The position numbers and the translations under genes are program-made. A DNA stretch of 64,000 bases from CAZFOB01 sp964520325 (GTDB lineage Bacteria; Actinomycetota; JAICYB01): contig CAZFOB010000002.1 of the NCBI GenBank assembly GCA_964520325.1, forward strand, positions 186,001 through 250,000, read 5' to 3'. The notes under the pieces are model-generated. The model was given only the letters and a program-made list of their open reading frames with translations. It did not search any database and was not told the origin of the DNA. Below, in pieces: positions 9,899-18,532 of this stretch. Position 1 is the stretch's first letter, and each line of letters begins with the position of its first letter.

Positions 9899-10749
9899 TC
9901 CGGCGCGCAGCCACCGTCCTTCTGGTCTTCGCGGCACTCATTCCGGTCGCCATAGCCCAGGAAACGTTCCCGGAGTTCAGCAACTATGTCGTCGATGCGG
10001 CACGCGTCGTGCCGGACGACATCGAGAACCGCGTCAACGCTGAGCTCGAGGCCTATCAGGAGCGATCGGGCAACCAGATCGCGATCGCCGTAGTCGAAAC
10101 CACCGGCAACCAGTCACTCGAGGACTACTCGGTCGATCTTGCCAAGGAGTGGGACATCGGAGATGCGGACAAGGACAACGGCGTGCTCCTCATCATCGCC
10201 TTCGAGGACCGGGCCCTGCGCATCGACGTCGGCGAAGGGATCGAGGGCGAGCTCACCGATCTCGAATCCGGACGGATCATCCGCGACCATGTCTCCCCCC
10301 GGCTTCGCGAGGGCGACGTCGGCGCGGCGATCCTCGCCGGCAGCCAGGAGATCCGCCGCGCGATCGGCGACGACGAAGGCCTTCCAGCGCAAGAGGACAC
10401 ACCCGCCCAAGAACCGCGCCAAGAACCGCGAGGGAGGAGCGGGCTCTGGGGTATCGCACCATTCCTCCTTCTTCCCTTTATCGGTTTCCGCAGGAGACGC
10501 CGGTCGACGCCGGTGTTCTGGGGAGGCGGCCAAGTGCGAAGCGGGAAGGACAAGCGACGATTAGGTGCTCGGGGCGACGAGGAGGACGATGGCAACAGCG
10601 GCCTCCTCAGCGCCCTGTTGCTCGGAGGCTTGCTCCTCGGCGGCGGACGGGGCGGTGGCGGCGGCTGGGGAGGCGGAGATTCCGGCGGCGGTTTCGGTGG
10701 TGGTGGCGGTGGCGACTTCGGAGGAGGCGGAGCGAGCGGTGACTGGTAA
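9895..10749 (+). CDS. TPM domain protein, YgcG-like, with glycine-rich tail
   Basis: A 284-residue exported membrane protein. A signal-type segment (residues 1-20) precedes the TPM domain (about 28-155: NYVVDAARVVPDDIENRVN, GNQIAIAVVETTGN, ALRIDVGEGIEG). A second hydrophobic segment (about 183-200) follows, then a low-complexity tail of GGG and GGW repeats. This is the standard layout of YgcG-type partners of LemA. GTG start, overlapping lemA by four bases. The tail is translated through a GC-rich repeat that also hosts the next gene's Shine-Dalgarno. Confidence 0.85.
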   Translation: MIRRAATVLLVFAALIPVAIAQETFPEFSNYVVDAARVVPDDIENRVNAELEAYQERSGNQIAIAVVETTGNQSLEDYSVDLAKEWDIGDADKDNGVLLIIAFEDRALRIDVGEGIEGELTDLESGRIIRDHVSPRLREGDVGAAILAGSQEIRRAIGDDEGLPAQEDTPAQEPRQEPRGRSGLWGIAPFLLLPFIGFRRRRRSTPVFWGGGQVRSGKDKRRLGARGDEEDDGNSGLLSALLLGGLLLGGGRGGGGGWGGGDSGGGFGGGGGGDFGGGGASGDW

Positions 10750-11146
10750 ACGTCTGTCGAAAGCGGATCGCGAGACCATCAACGATGCGGTCGCCGACGC
10801 CGAGTCCAAAACGGGTTTGCAGTTCTGTGTCTACCTCGGCCCCGCGAGCGACGACACTCGTGCGCAAGCCGAAGCGTTGTTCGTCGAGGCCGGCCTCGAC
10901 GCGCGGCCGGCCGTCCTGTTGCTCGTCGCTCCCGAGAAGCATCGCGTCGAGATCGTCACCGCACCGGACGCGCGCGAACGGCTCACCGACGAGGAATGCG
11001 CAGCCGCACTTCGCGAGATGACGCCGTACTTCAAACGCAACGACTTCGTCGGTGGAATGGTCGTCGGCCTCCGGGAGCTCGCGGAACGAACCGGTCCGGG
11101 AACCGGGCCCGGGGACGCACCCGACCTGCCGAACGTGATCGGCTAG
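10739..11146 (+). CDS. DUF5130 (TPM-like) domain protein
   Basis: A 135-residue soluble protein: KRLSKADRETINDAVADAE, TGLQFCVYLGPASDD, PEKHRVEIVTAPDAR and DFVGGMVVGLRELAE. These are the conserved blocks of the actinobacterial DUF5130 family, which resembles TPM. I start it at GTG 10739, inside the end of the TPM gene and behind the GGAGGAGG encoded by that gene's glycine tail; the longer frame upstream is only the shadow of that tail. It completes a lemA-TPM-DUF5130 operon. Confidence 0.8.
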   Translation: MTGKRLSKADRETINDAVADAESKTGLQFCVYLGPASDDTRAQAEALFVEAGLDARPAVLLLVAPEKHRVEIVTAPDARERLTDEECAAALREMTPYFKRNDFVGGMVVGLRELAERTGPGTGPGDAPDLPNVIG

Positions 11147-12129
11147 GCGGCGGCCGATGAGGGGATGCGGTCGGTGACGAAGCCGACCAGCGACTCGAGC
11201 GCCTCGCGCTCGGGGACGTCCTCAAGGCCGCGTGCGATCTCGATCGCCTCGTTGGCGTAACGCTGAGCCACCGAGGTCGTGTAACGGAACGAGCCCGTGT
11301 TGTGAAGCGTCTCGAGGAGGCGCGGGAGCTCGTCCTCGTCCTTGACGAGATCGGCGACCTCGGAACGCTCGCCCATTGCGTGCAACACCGGCAGTGTGTA
11401 TACGCCCTCCTTCAGATCGGTTCCAACCGGCTTGCCGATCTTGCGCTCGTCGCCGAGGAAGTCGAGCAGGTCGTCGACGAGCTGGAACGTGATCCCGAAT
11501 GCCGTCGCGTACCGTTCGAGCTTCCTGGCGATCTCGATATCGGCACCACCAACGCGCGCCCCAAGGTAGGCAGCGGAGGCGAAGAGGCGCGCCGTCTTTC
11601 GTTCGATCACTTCGAGGTAAGCGTCCGGGTGCCGGTCGGTCTGATAGGCGGCTTCGATCTCCTTGACCTGACCTTCACAGAGCGCAGCGATCGTCGCCGC
11701 CAGGACATAAGGCACCTCTCCCCCCACCTCGGCGGCAAGCATCGATGATTTCGCGAAAAGGTAGTCACCGGAGAGAACGGCGAGGGTGTTGGTCCAATTG
11801 GCATTGACGGAGGGCACCCCGTGGCGCGTATCAGCTTCGTCGATGATGTCGTCGTGCTGGAGGGTGGCGACGTGGGTCAGCTCGATCGCGGCGGCGAGCT
11901 TGCGGATGTTCACCTCGTGGCCGGCGTCCCGGTCACCGAACCCGGCGCCGAGGAAGGTCAAAGCGACCCGAAGGCGCTTGCCTCCCGCCTGCAGCAGATG
12001 CTGGGCGAGGAGCGAAACGAAGGGGAAATCGGAGGCGACGACGTCCAGCAGGTAGCCCTCCGTTTCGAGCAGCTGGCGCTCCACGAGAAGAAGCGGAGGC
12101 GGTCGTTCCAATCCAGATCTTCCCGTCAT
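11143..12129 (-). CDS. Polyprenyl diphosphate synthase (long-chain trans type)
   Basis: Condenses isopentenyl diphosphate with an allylic diphosphate to make a long prenyl chain, usually the menaquinone side chain. 328 residues with both aspartate-rich motifs: DDIIDEADTRHG (first) and QLVDDLLDFLGD (second), plus GGKRLR near residue 50 and KTARLFASA. The length and motifs fit heptaprenyl/octaprenyl-type synthases; the chain length is not predictable here. Convergent with the DUF5130 gene, overlapping by four bases. Confidence 0.9.
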   Translation of the reverse strand: MTGRSGLERPPPLLLVERQLLETEGYLLDVVASDFPFVSLLAQHLLQAGGKRLRVALTFLGAGFGDRDAGHEVNIRKLAAAIELTHVATLQHDDIIDEADTRHGVPSVNANWTNTLAVLSGDYLFAKSSMLAAEVGGEVPYVLAATIAALCEGQVKEIEAAYQTDRHPDAYLEVIERKTARLFASAAYLGARVGGADIEIARKLERYATAFGITFQLVDDLLDFLGDERKIGKPVGTDLKEGVYTLPVLHAMGERSEVADLVKDEDELPRLLETLHNTGSFRYTTSVAQRYANEAIEIARGLEDVPEREALESLVGFVTDRIPSSAAA

Positions 12130-12229
12130 CGTCGTCCAGCATAAACAAAGAGCTTGTCGCGGACGGGAGCCGGACAGTTAGAATCTCGCACGGCGGGCGA
12201 CAGGAGCAGGGCCGGACCAGGGAGGGCGC

Positions 12230-12655
12230 ATGCCCCGTAAGAGAAGCAAGATCGACGTCCTTCAGAACGTCTGGCTGTTCTCGGCGTGTACGAGCAAGGA
12301 GCTCGGTCGCATCGCGTCACTCGTGGACGAAGCCGAGGTGCCCAAGGGGGCCACCCTGACCAAGGAGGGCGCCACCGGGCGCGAGTTCTTCGCGGTCGCG
12401 GAGGGCCAAGCCACCGCGAAGATCCGGGGGAAGAAGATCGCAAGCTATGCCCCCGGCGATTTCTTCGGTGAGATGGCGCTGCTCGATCAAGGCCCGCGTT
12501 CGGCGACGATCACCGCGGACACTCCGATGATGCTGTACGTACTCGACGCGAAGAGCTTCTCGACGCTGATCGACCGCCACCCGGCTGTCGCGCGGAAGAT
12601 CCTGCGAGGTCTGGCGGCTCGTCTACGCAAGGCCGAAAAAGCACCGCACCACTAG
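12230..12655 (+). CDS. Cyclic nucleotide-binding domain protein without DNA-binding domain
   Basis: A 141-residue protein that is almost only a CRP-type cyclic-nucleotide-binding beta roll: VWLFSACTSKELGRIASL, then PGDFFGEMALLDQGPRSATI (phosphate-binding cassette with GE and R). No helix-turn-helix follows, unlike CRP. It may be a stand-alone cNMP sensor acting through another protein. GGGAGGG lies just before the ATG. The same window encodes a class III cyclase near 2-5 kb, a possible but unproven partner. Confidence 0.85.
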   Translation: MPRKRSKIDVLQNVWLFSACTSKELGRIASLVDEAEVPKGATLTKEGATGREFFAVAEGQATAKIRGKKIASYAPGDFFGEMALLDQGPRSATITADTPMMLYVLDAKSFSTLIDRHPAVARKILRGLAARLRKAEKAPHH

Positions 12656-12672
12656 GCCGCTCCGGGTCAACG

Positions 12673-12873
12673 CTAGACGGCTTGTGCCCGTGGCATCTCG
12701 CGGAAGGACGGGTGCTCTCGGACCGACCGCGCCATCGCGCGGAATCGGATGCTGATGCTCGCGACGTTGCTTATCCCCAACCTGCGGAGCTGCACCAACT
12801 CGATCTCGAGGCTGTCGAGATCGCCTTGCCGGGCGGCCCCGGCCGCCCGTCCGATCGAATCGCCCAGGTCCAT
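12673..12873 (-). CDS. Possible small helical protein
   Basis: A 66-residue reading frame whose core (SLEIELVQLRRLGISNV) has a protein-like amphipathic pattern. No family recognised. A longer frame runs on the opposite strand, but its composition looks like non-coding translation. Low confidence. Confidence 0.35.
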   Translation of the reverse strand: MDLGDSIGRAAGAARQGDLDSLEIELVQLRRLGISNVASISIRFRAMARSVREHPSFREMPRAQAV

Positions 12874-12971
12874 GGTGTCCCCCTCGTGACTCTTCCCGTT
12901 AACGCCGCGGGACGTCTTCCAGGTACGGCATACACGGCAGGACCGACACGAACCCGGTATATCCTTCTCGC

Positions 12972-13283
12972 ATGATCCTCGAGGTGACCTCCGAGAGCAT
13001 CCGCGACATCGCAGCAGCCGTTCACGCAGCGCGCAAGCGCGAACCCGAGATCGACCTCCTCGCCGCCGTCGAACGCATGGTCATGGGTGCGATCAAGGAC
13101 AAGAGCGAAACCCTCGAGCTCTCGTCGCAGGAGGCTGCTTCGCTGCGCAACGTGTTGCTCCAGCGAGCCTACGATCAGCGACGCAATGCGGAGGGAACCG
13201 ATTACTCTGACCTCGCCGAGCGGATCGGCAACGCCCTCGACACGGAGGACGATCTCATCACACTCGAGGCGGAGCGCGAGTAG
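12972..13283 (+). CDS. Small hypothetical protein upstream of greA
   Basis: A 103-residue acidic, mainly helical protein. It begins at ATG 12972 and its TAG stop overlaps the GTG of greA by one base, so the two are co-translated. No family motif recognised. A positional link with greA is all that can be said about its role. Confidence 0.6.
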   Translation: MILEVTSESIRDIAAAVHAARKREPEIDLLAAVERMVMGAIKDKSETLELSSQEAASLRNVLLQRAYDQRRNAEGTDYSDLAERIGNALDTEDDLITLEAERE

Positions 13284-13768
13284 TGGCAGACATCCCCGAG
13301 CAGCCGGTGCTGAGCGCAGAAGCGCTCGCGACTCTCAAGATCGAGCTCGAAGAGCTCAAGGGCAACGGCCGCGAAAGGATCGTCGAACAGATCAGGCAGG
13401 CGCGAGACCTCGGCGACATCACGGACAACGCGGCGTACGAAACTGCGAAGCAAGACCAAGCGCTTCTCGAAGGACGCATCGCTCGTCTCGAAGAGCTCGT
13501 CAAGAACGCCGTCGTGCGCGAAGGCATGATCACGTCGGACGTCGTCACTCCTGGACTTGTCGTCACAGTGCGTGACGTCGACGCAACGAACGTCGAGGAC
13601 ACCTTCATGCTGGCCGAACCTGAAGAGCGGGTGACCGGTGCGCGCGTGCTTTCGCCGCGCTCGCCGCTCGGTCAAGCGCTACTCGGCTGCAAGGTGGGCG
13701 ATACGGTGACCTACGAAGCGCCCGGAGGAACCTTCACCTACGAGGTCGTCGGGCTCGATTCGAATTGA
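13283..13768 (+). CDS. greA: Transcription elongation factor GreA
   Basis: Helps backtracked RNA polymerase cleave its transcript. 161 residues in two parts: the N-terminal coiled coil with GDITDNAAYETAKQDQALLE carrying the acidic tip residues, and the C-terminal globular domain (SPLGQALLGCKVGDTVTYE). GTG start. The stop overlaps the TTG start of the transporter as TTGA. Confidence 0.95.
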   Translation: MADIPEQPVLSAEALATLKIELEELKGNGRERIVEQIRQARDLGDITDNAAYETAKQDQALLEGRIARLEELVKNAVVREGMITSDVVTPGLVVTVRDVDATNVEDTFMLAEPEERVTGARVLSPRSPLGQALLGCKVGDTVTYEAPGGTFTYEVVGLDSN

Positions 13769-15192
13769 CGGACGAGCGGACGGCCGATCCGCTCGAGCGG
13801 CCGACCGAGCCCCCGCTCGACCCACGTCGCATCCGGAGCTTCCTCGGGCTCGTCCTCGGACGCCTCGGCCCCCGAGCGTTCGGCGCCGTCGCCGGGATCT
13901 TCCTCGCGCTCCTCGTGGCCGAACACACCGAGAGCCTCTTGATGGTCACGCTCGCGCTGACGGCGCATCGCATCGTGACGTGGGCCGCGTTCCCGATCGC
14001 CGGCCGCATGAGCGACCGTTCGCAGTCCGGCCTCGGACGTCGCGTGCCGTACATGGCCGGCGGATTGATCGTTTCCGGCGTGTGCACCGCGCTCTTCACA
14101 CACGCCGATAGCTTCTGGCAGCTCGTCGTCCTGCTGATGGTCACGCGGATCGCGTTCGTGGCATACACGGTGCCGGCCGCGGCGATCACTCCGGAAGCGT
14201 TCGGCAAGAGCCGGTGGGCTCGCGCCGGAGTTGCAGTCACGATCCTCGGCACCGTCGTCGGACTGTCGATCCGAGTTACCGCGATCGCGACATGGGATCA
14301 GAACGACCCCACGACGTGGGCGGCGTCCTACTACCTTTCGGCGGCGTACATCGTCTTCGCCGGTCTCGCGATCGCACTCCTGGTGCGCGAGGTTCCGGCC
14401 GCCAAACAACTGGTGAAGGATCATCCGACCGAGAGGTTCCGCGTAACGATGCATTCGATGCTCGCCGCACCGAACGCGAAGCCGCTCATCGCCGGCCTGC
14501 TGCTGTCCGTCGCGTCCGGCGGCGCATTCAATCGTGGGTATCCGATCTACGCGCGCGACGTGCTGGGAGCCGGTGGCGACGCACTCGCCGCGGCCGGACT
14601 GTGGTCGGCCGTCCTCGGCATCGCATCGGTGCCCTTCGCGATCCTGCTCTCGGCCAAGCTGTCGAGGAAGACCAACGTGCTCCTCGCGAGCCTCAGCGGT
14701 GGAGGCGCCGCTCTCGCGCATCTCTGGGTGACCGACCTCTGGCAGTCGGTTGCGCTCTTCTCAGCCTCGAGCATGTTCTTCATCGCCGCGGCGATCGGGC
14801 TTGTTCCTCTCTACCTGCAGGTCATTCCGCGGCGTGGTGGCCTTGGCGAACGGATCGGCGTGATGTTCGCGCCGATCCTGCTCGCGGGGATGGTCGCTGC
14901 GTTCCTCGCCGGCTTCGCCTACGACTTCATCATCCAGGACTACCGCGTGATCTGGATCCCCACCGCGCTCTTCGCGTTCGCGGCCGGTCTGTCGTATCTC
15001 CCGCTCAAGATTCCTGCTCACGCCAAGCGCGCAGATCCCGCCCACGGCTGGAAGCTGCTCGCCGGGCTTCTCTGGGGCCAGAAGGAAGGTCGCGAGCTCT
15101 TCCGCGGCGACATCGACCATCACGAGGCCGACGGCGCGGCGCTGATCGAGCTCGTGTCCGACGAACTCAATCCCTACATGGAGCGCTTCTAG
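13765..15192 (+). CDS. MFS transporter (GPH-like)
   Basis: A 475-residue membrane transporter with about eleven to twelve hydrophobic segments and the MFS loop 2-3 pattern GRMSDRSQSGLGRRVPYM, which resembles sugar:cation (GPH) symporters. It ends in a polar acidic cytoplasmic tail (about 430-475). TTG start overlapping greA. Substrate unknown. Confidence 0.8.
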   Translation: MTDERTADPLERPTEPPLDPRRIRSFLGLVLGRLGPRAFGAVAGIFLALLVAEHTESLLMVTLALTAHRIVTWAAFPIAGRMSDRSQSGLGRRVPYMAGGLIVSGVCTALFTHADSFWQLVVLLMVTRIAFVAYTVPAAAITPEAFGKSRWARAGVAVTILGTVVGLSIRVTAIATWDQNDPTTWAASYYLSAAYIVFAGLAIALLVREVPAAKQLVKDHPTERFRVTMHSMLAAPNAKPLIAGLLLSVASGGAFNRGYPIYARDVLGAGGDALAAAGLWSAVLGIASVPFAILLSAKLSRKTNVLLASLSGGGAALAHLWVTDLWQSVALFSASSMFFIAAAIGLVPLYLQVIPRRGGLGERIGVMFAPILLAGMVAAFLAGFAYDFIIQDYRVIWIPTALFAFAAGLSYLPLKIPAHAKRADPAHGWKLLAGLLWGQKEGRELFRGDIDHHEADGAALIELVSDELNPYMERF

Positions 15193-15204
15193 AGGGAGGT
15201 ACAC

Positions 15205-16293
15205 ATGAAGGCCGCCGTGCTCGAAGCTTACGGTCAGCCGCTCAACATCACCGACGTCGATCTCGCGCCGCCTCAAGCTCACGAGGTGAAGGTCTCGATC
15301 CGAGCCACGGGCGTCTGCCACTCCGATCTTTCGATCCAGCAGGGCAAGATCCCCTATCCGACACCGTGCATCCTCGGACACGAGGCCGCCGGCGAGGTCA
15401 CTGAAGTCGGAGACGGTGTGACTTCGGTCAAGCCGGGCGATCACGTCGTGACGATGTGGACCCCCATGTGCGGCCAGTGCTACATGTGTCGGCGCGGACA
15501 GACGCACCTGTGTGAGGGCGTCCGTGCGATGGGGATGATGGACGACGGTACGTCGCGTCTGTCGAAGGACGGCAAGCTCATCCTGCACGGGATCAGTTCA
15601 GCGACCTTCGCCGAAGAGGCGATCTTCCGGGACTACGCATTGGTGAAGATCACCGACGACGTCCCCTTCGAGATCGCAGCCGTCGTCGGATGCGGCGTGC
15701 TCACCGGCGTCGGCGCGGTGATGAACACCGCACATGTTCGTCCGGGCGAATCGGTCGCGGTGATCGGGTGCGGAGGTGTCGGCATCAACGCGATCCAGGG
15801 GGCCCGGCTCGTCGGTGCATATCCGATCATCGCTGTCGATACCGTCGACGCAAAGCTCGACATGGCGGAGGCCTTCGGAGCGACGCACCGCGTCAACGCG
15901 TCGGACAATAACGCCGTCACCGCTGTGCAGGAACTCACGACCGGACGGGGTGTCGACGCAGCGTTCGAGGTTGTGGGCGCACCCGCGCTGCAGCGTCAGG
16001 CCTTCGACATGACGCGACGCGGCGGACGCGCGGTCTACGTCGGCGTTGCGGGCTTCACCGACGAGGTCTCACTGCCGTCGATCCTGCTCGCACTCGGCGA
16101 GAAGAACGTGCTCGGTTGCTATTACGGCTCGTGCGACCCGAAGCGGGACATCCCTCTCTTCCTCGATCTGTGGAGGGCCGGCAAACTCGATCTCGAGGGC
16201 CTGGTGTCGCAAACCGCCAAGCTCGACGACGTCAACGACGCCTTCGAGGACATGGAGGCCGGAAAGGTCATCCGCACCGTCCTCATCCCGTAG
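15205..16293 (+). CDS. Zinc-dependent alcohol dehydrogenase
   Basis: Medium-chain dehydrogenase/reductase of 362 residues. Catalytic zinc ligands: GVCHSDLS (Cys, near 37) and GHEAAGEV (His). Structural zinc cysteines lie in MCGQCYMCRRGQTHLCEG. The nucleotide fold is GCGGVGINAIQGA followed by an acidic VDT, suggesting NAD. It resembles class III-like or mycothiol-dependent formaldehyde dehydrogenases, but the substrate cannot be fixed. GAGGGAGGT precedes the ATG; the transporter stop is 12 bases upstream. Confidence 0.9.
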   Translation: MKAAVLEAYGQPLNITDVDLAPPQAHEVKVSIRATGVCHSDLSIQQGKIPYPTPCILGHEAAGEVTEVGDGVTSVKPGDHVVTMWTPMCGQCYMCRRGQTHLCEGVRAMGMMDDGTSRLSKDGKLILHGISSATFAEEAIFRDYALVKITDDVPFEIAAVVGCGVLTGVGAVMNTAHVRPGESVAVIGCGGVGINAIQGARLVGAYPIIAVDTVDAKLDMAEAFGATHRVNASDNNAVTAVQELTTGRGVDAAFEVVGAPALQRQAFDMTRRGGRAVYVGVAGFTDEVSLPSILLALGEKNVLGCYYGSCDPKRDIPLFLDLWRAGKLDLEGLVSQTAKLDDVNDAFEDMEAGKVIRTVLIP

Positions 16294-16308
16294 CCGGTAC
16301 AACAGTCG

Positions 16309-17142
16309 TCAGAGCTGCTGCAGGGCGAAGCGGTCGCACGCCGTCTCCGCCGCGCTCTTACGTCCGAGCACTTCGCGCAAGTACCAGTGGTAGTACTCAT
16401 GCAAGTACAGGTAGCGGATCAGCTCCTGTGGCCGCTCGAAGTACACACGGTGGCAGTACCACTTGAACTTGAGGCCCTTGCCGCGTAGACGTTTCGCCCG
16501 GTACGGAACGTCCTCACAGAACGGCTGGAACGGCATCGGCACGAGGATCGTGATCTGGCGCTCGTCGAACTCACAGAACGCCCGGACGTGCGGGCGCTTG
16601 CGATAGGAGAGAGGCTTGACCACCACGTTGTAACCACGTGCCACAGGAAGGTCTTTGATCGCGCGCCGCACGCGATCCGGAGACCAGCCCCGCAACTCCT
16701 CGACCTTGATGCGCATCGCTCCCGTCCGGGGGCCGGGGATCCGTGCGACGACCACGCCGCGGCGTGGCCAGATGTCGGCCCCGAGTCGTTCGAGCTCCAT
16801 CTCGAGCTTGCGACGCGGCACCTCACCCGACTGCACCACGATCGTGCCGCCTGGAGTCGTCACGCGGACGAGCTCCCGGGCTTGCATCACCGCGTCGCCC
16901 GTCTCACGGGTGCACACCACCACATCGAATCGCTGGTCTTTGAACGGGAGTGCGGCGAGCAGGCCGATGTGAGGGCCGATCGCCTTGAGAGGCTTGGTTC
17001 GTTTTCCGGCATCGGCGATCGCATCCCGGACGTACGGGCGAAGCGCCGCCGCGTGCGGTCCGGCGACGAGCACACCAGCGCCGTCACGCAATGAACGTGC
17101 GGCGGCTCGTCCAAGCGCTTGCTTCGTCGCGGTCGTCAACAC
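16309..17142 (-). CDS. HExxH metalloprotease-like protein with methyltransferase-like N-terminus
   Basis: A 277-residue protein with two parts. Residues 1-115 look like a class I methyltransferase core (GVLVAGPHAAA; then DVVVCTRETGDAV; VTTPGGTIVVQSGE), with a poorly conserved SAM loop. Residues 180-277 hold LHEYYHWYLREVLGRKSA followed by ETACDRFALQQL. That is an HExxH zinc motif with a downstream Glu and FA pattern, as in gluzincins such as ImmA/IrrE. The role is unknown: it could process a cell protein, or the first domain could be a regulatory remnant. Divergent from the kinase gene. Confidence 0.6.
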   Translation of the reverse strand: MLTTATKQALGRAAARSLRDGAGVLVAGPHAAALRPYVRDAIADAGKRTKPLKAIGPHIGLLAALPFKDQRFDVVVCTRETGDAVMQARELVRVTTPGGTIVVQSGEVPRRKLEMELERLGADIWPRRGVVVARIPGPRTGAMRIKVEELRGWSPDRVRRAIKDLPVARGYNVVVKPLSYRKRPHVRAFCEFDERQITILVPMPFQPFCEDVPYRAKRLRGKGLKFKWYCHRVYFERPQELIRYLYLHEYYHWYLREVLGRKSAAETACDRFALQQL

Positions 17143-17189
17143 GTGAGGTCCTCGCTACGGGATCCGGGGGCCCAGGGTAGGGTCACCCG

Positions 17190-18494
17190 ATGCCTCCGCG
17201 CACGATCGCGCAACGATATGAGCTCGAGTCGAAGGTCGGCTCGGGCGGGATGGGCACGGTCTGGAAGGCAAAGGATCTGCTTCTCGACCGCATCGTGGCG
17301 GTGAAGCTTCTCCACGACGGCCTGGCCGACGACGCAGCGTTCGGCGAACGCTTCCGACGTGAGGCTCGCTCCGCGGCAAGGCTCGGTCACCCGAACGTGG
17401 TCGCCGTCTACGACACCGGGCAGGACCCGGACGGGGCCCCGTTCATCGTCATGGAGTACGTCGAGGGCGAATCGCTCCATCAGATGTTGCATCGCACCGG
17501 TCCTCTTCCGGTTGAGGACACCGCGCGCATCGCTCGCTCTATCCTCGCGGGGCTTGCTCATGCGCACAACCGAGGGCTCGTGCACCGGGACATGAAGCCC
17601 GCCAACGTCTTGTTCGATACCACGCACGAACATGCGAAGGTCGTGGACTTCGGAATCGCCAAGGGTCTCGATGAGACCGGCGGACTGACGAGAACGAGCG
17701 GGATGATCGGGACCGCCGCGTACCTCTCTCCAGAACAGGTCAACGGCCATGACGCGGGACCGGCATCGGATCTCTATGCGGTCGGATGTCTGCTCTACGC
17801 GTGCCTCACCGGCGAACCGCCGTTCGCAGGTTCCACGCCGGTGACGGTCGCGATGAAACACCTGAACGAAGCTGTGCCGCCGTTGTCCGCCAGGCGCCCG
17901 GACGTCCCACCCGACTTCGAAGCCGTAATCAGGCGCTCCCTCGAGAAGGATCCGGCCCGTCGATTCAGCAGCGCCGAGCAGATGGAAGCTGCGGTTGCCG
18001 CCACGGGACTCGATCAACGCTCGTCGAGCCATCCCGTCATCGCCGCGGCGACGCTGCCCGCGACGCGGGCGATCCGCCAGCACCCGGTGGCCAAGCACCC
18101 GGTGGGTGGTGCCGTCCAAGTTGGGCCAGTCGGGCCGGTTGGAACGGAGGTACTAACGAGGGGGGCAGGGCCACGTGCGGGATCGAGCTCGCGATGGCTC
18201 GCACCCCTGGCTGCGTTCCTCGTCGTTGCGGCGATCGCAGCGGTCTTCGCCCTGTGGTATCAGAATCGGGACCCGGGCTTGATCGAAGCGCCTCTGCCGA
18301 CGTTGGAGCCGACTCAGGCGCCCACGGCGACGCCGACCGAGGAGCCAACGCCCGACCCGACGGATGAGCCAACGCCCCGGCCCTCGCGTACGCCGCTCCT
18401 CGATCTCCCCGGGTTGGATCTGAGTTCCCCAGAGGAGGACGAACAGGAGTCCCCGACGCCTCCTCCAAGCGCCACGCCCACCGAAGAACCCTAG
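17190..18494 (+). CDS. Receptor-type Ser/Thr protein kinase (PknB-like)
   Basis: A 434-residue kinase. The catalytic domain spans about residues 8-265: VGSGGMGTVW loop, VAVKLL lysine, HRDMKPANVLF catalytic loop, DFGIAKG, LSPEQ. A basic and proline linker follows, then one membrane span (LAPLAAFLVVAAIAAVFALW) and an external Pro/Thr-rich tail. There are no PASTA repeats. All key catalytic residues are present, so it should be active. The M in HRDM replaces the usual L. Confidence 0.9.
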   Translation: MPPRTIAQRYELESKVGSGGMGTVWKAKDLLLDRIVAVKLLHDGLADDAAFGERFRREARSAARLGHPNVVAVYDTGQDPDGAPFIVMEYVEGESLHQMLHRTGPLPVEDTARIARSILAGLAHAHNRGLVHRDMKPANVLFDTTHEHAKVVDFGIAKGLDETGGLTRTSGMIGTAAYLSPEQVNGHDAGPASDLYAVGCLLYACLTGEPPFAGSTPVTVAMKHLNEAVPPLSARRPDVPPDFEAVIRRSLEKDPARRFSSAEQMEAAVAATGLDQRSSSHPVIAAATLPATRAIRQHPVAKHPVGGAVQVGPVGPVGTEVLTRGAGPRAGSSSRWLAPLAAFLVVAAIAAVFALWYQNRDPGLIEAPLPTLEPTQAPTATPTEEPTPDPTDEPTPRPSRTPLLDLPGLDLSSPEEDEQESPTPPPSATPTEEP

Positions 18495-18532
18495 TTTGAC
18501 CTGCGGTCATTCGTAGGAGAAGGTTAACCCTT

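Noticed and set aside
10565..10738. N-terminal extension of the DUF5130 protein
   Set aside because: It is the frame-shifted reading of the glycine-rich tail of the TPM gene; the real start is GTG 10739.
12682..12975. 97-residue plus-strand frame
   Set aside because: Pro/Arg/Gly-rich without structure; the opposite small frame is more protein-like.
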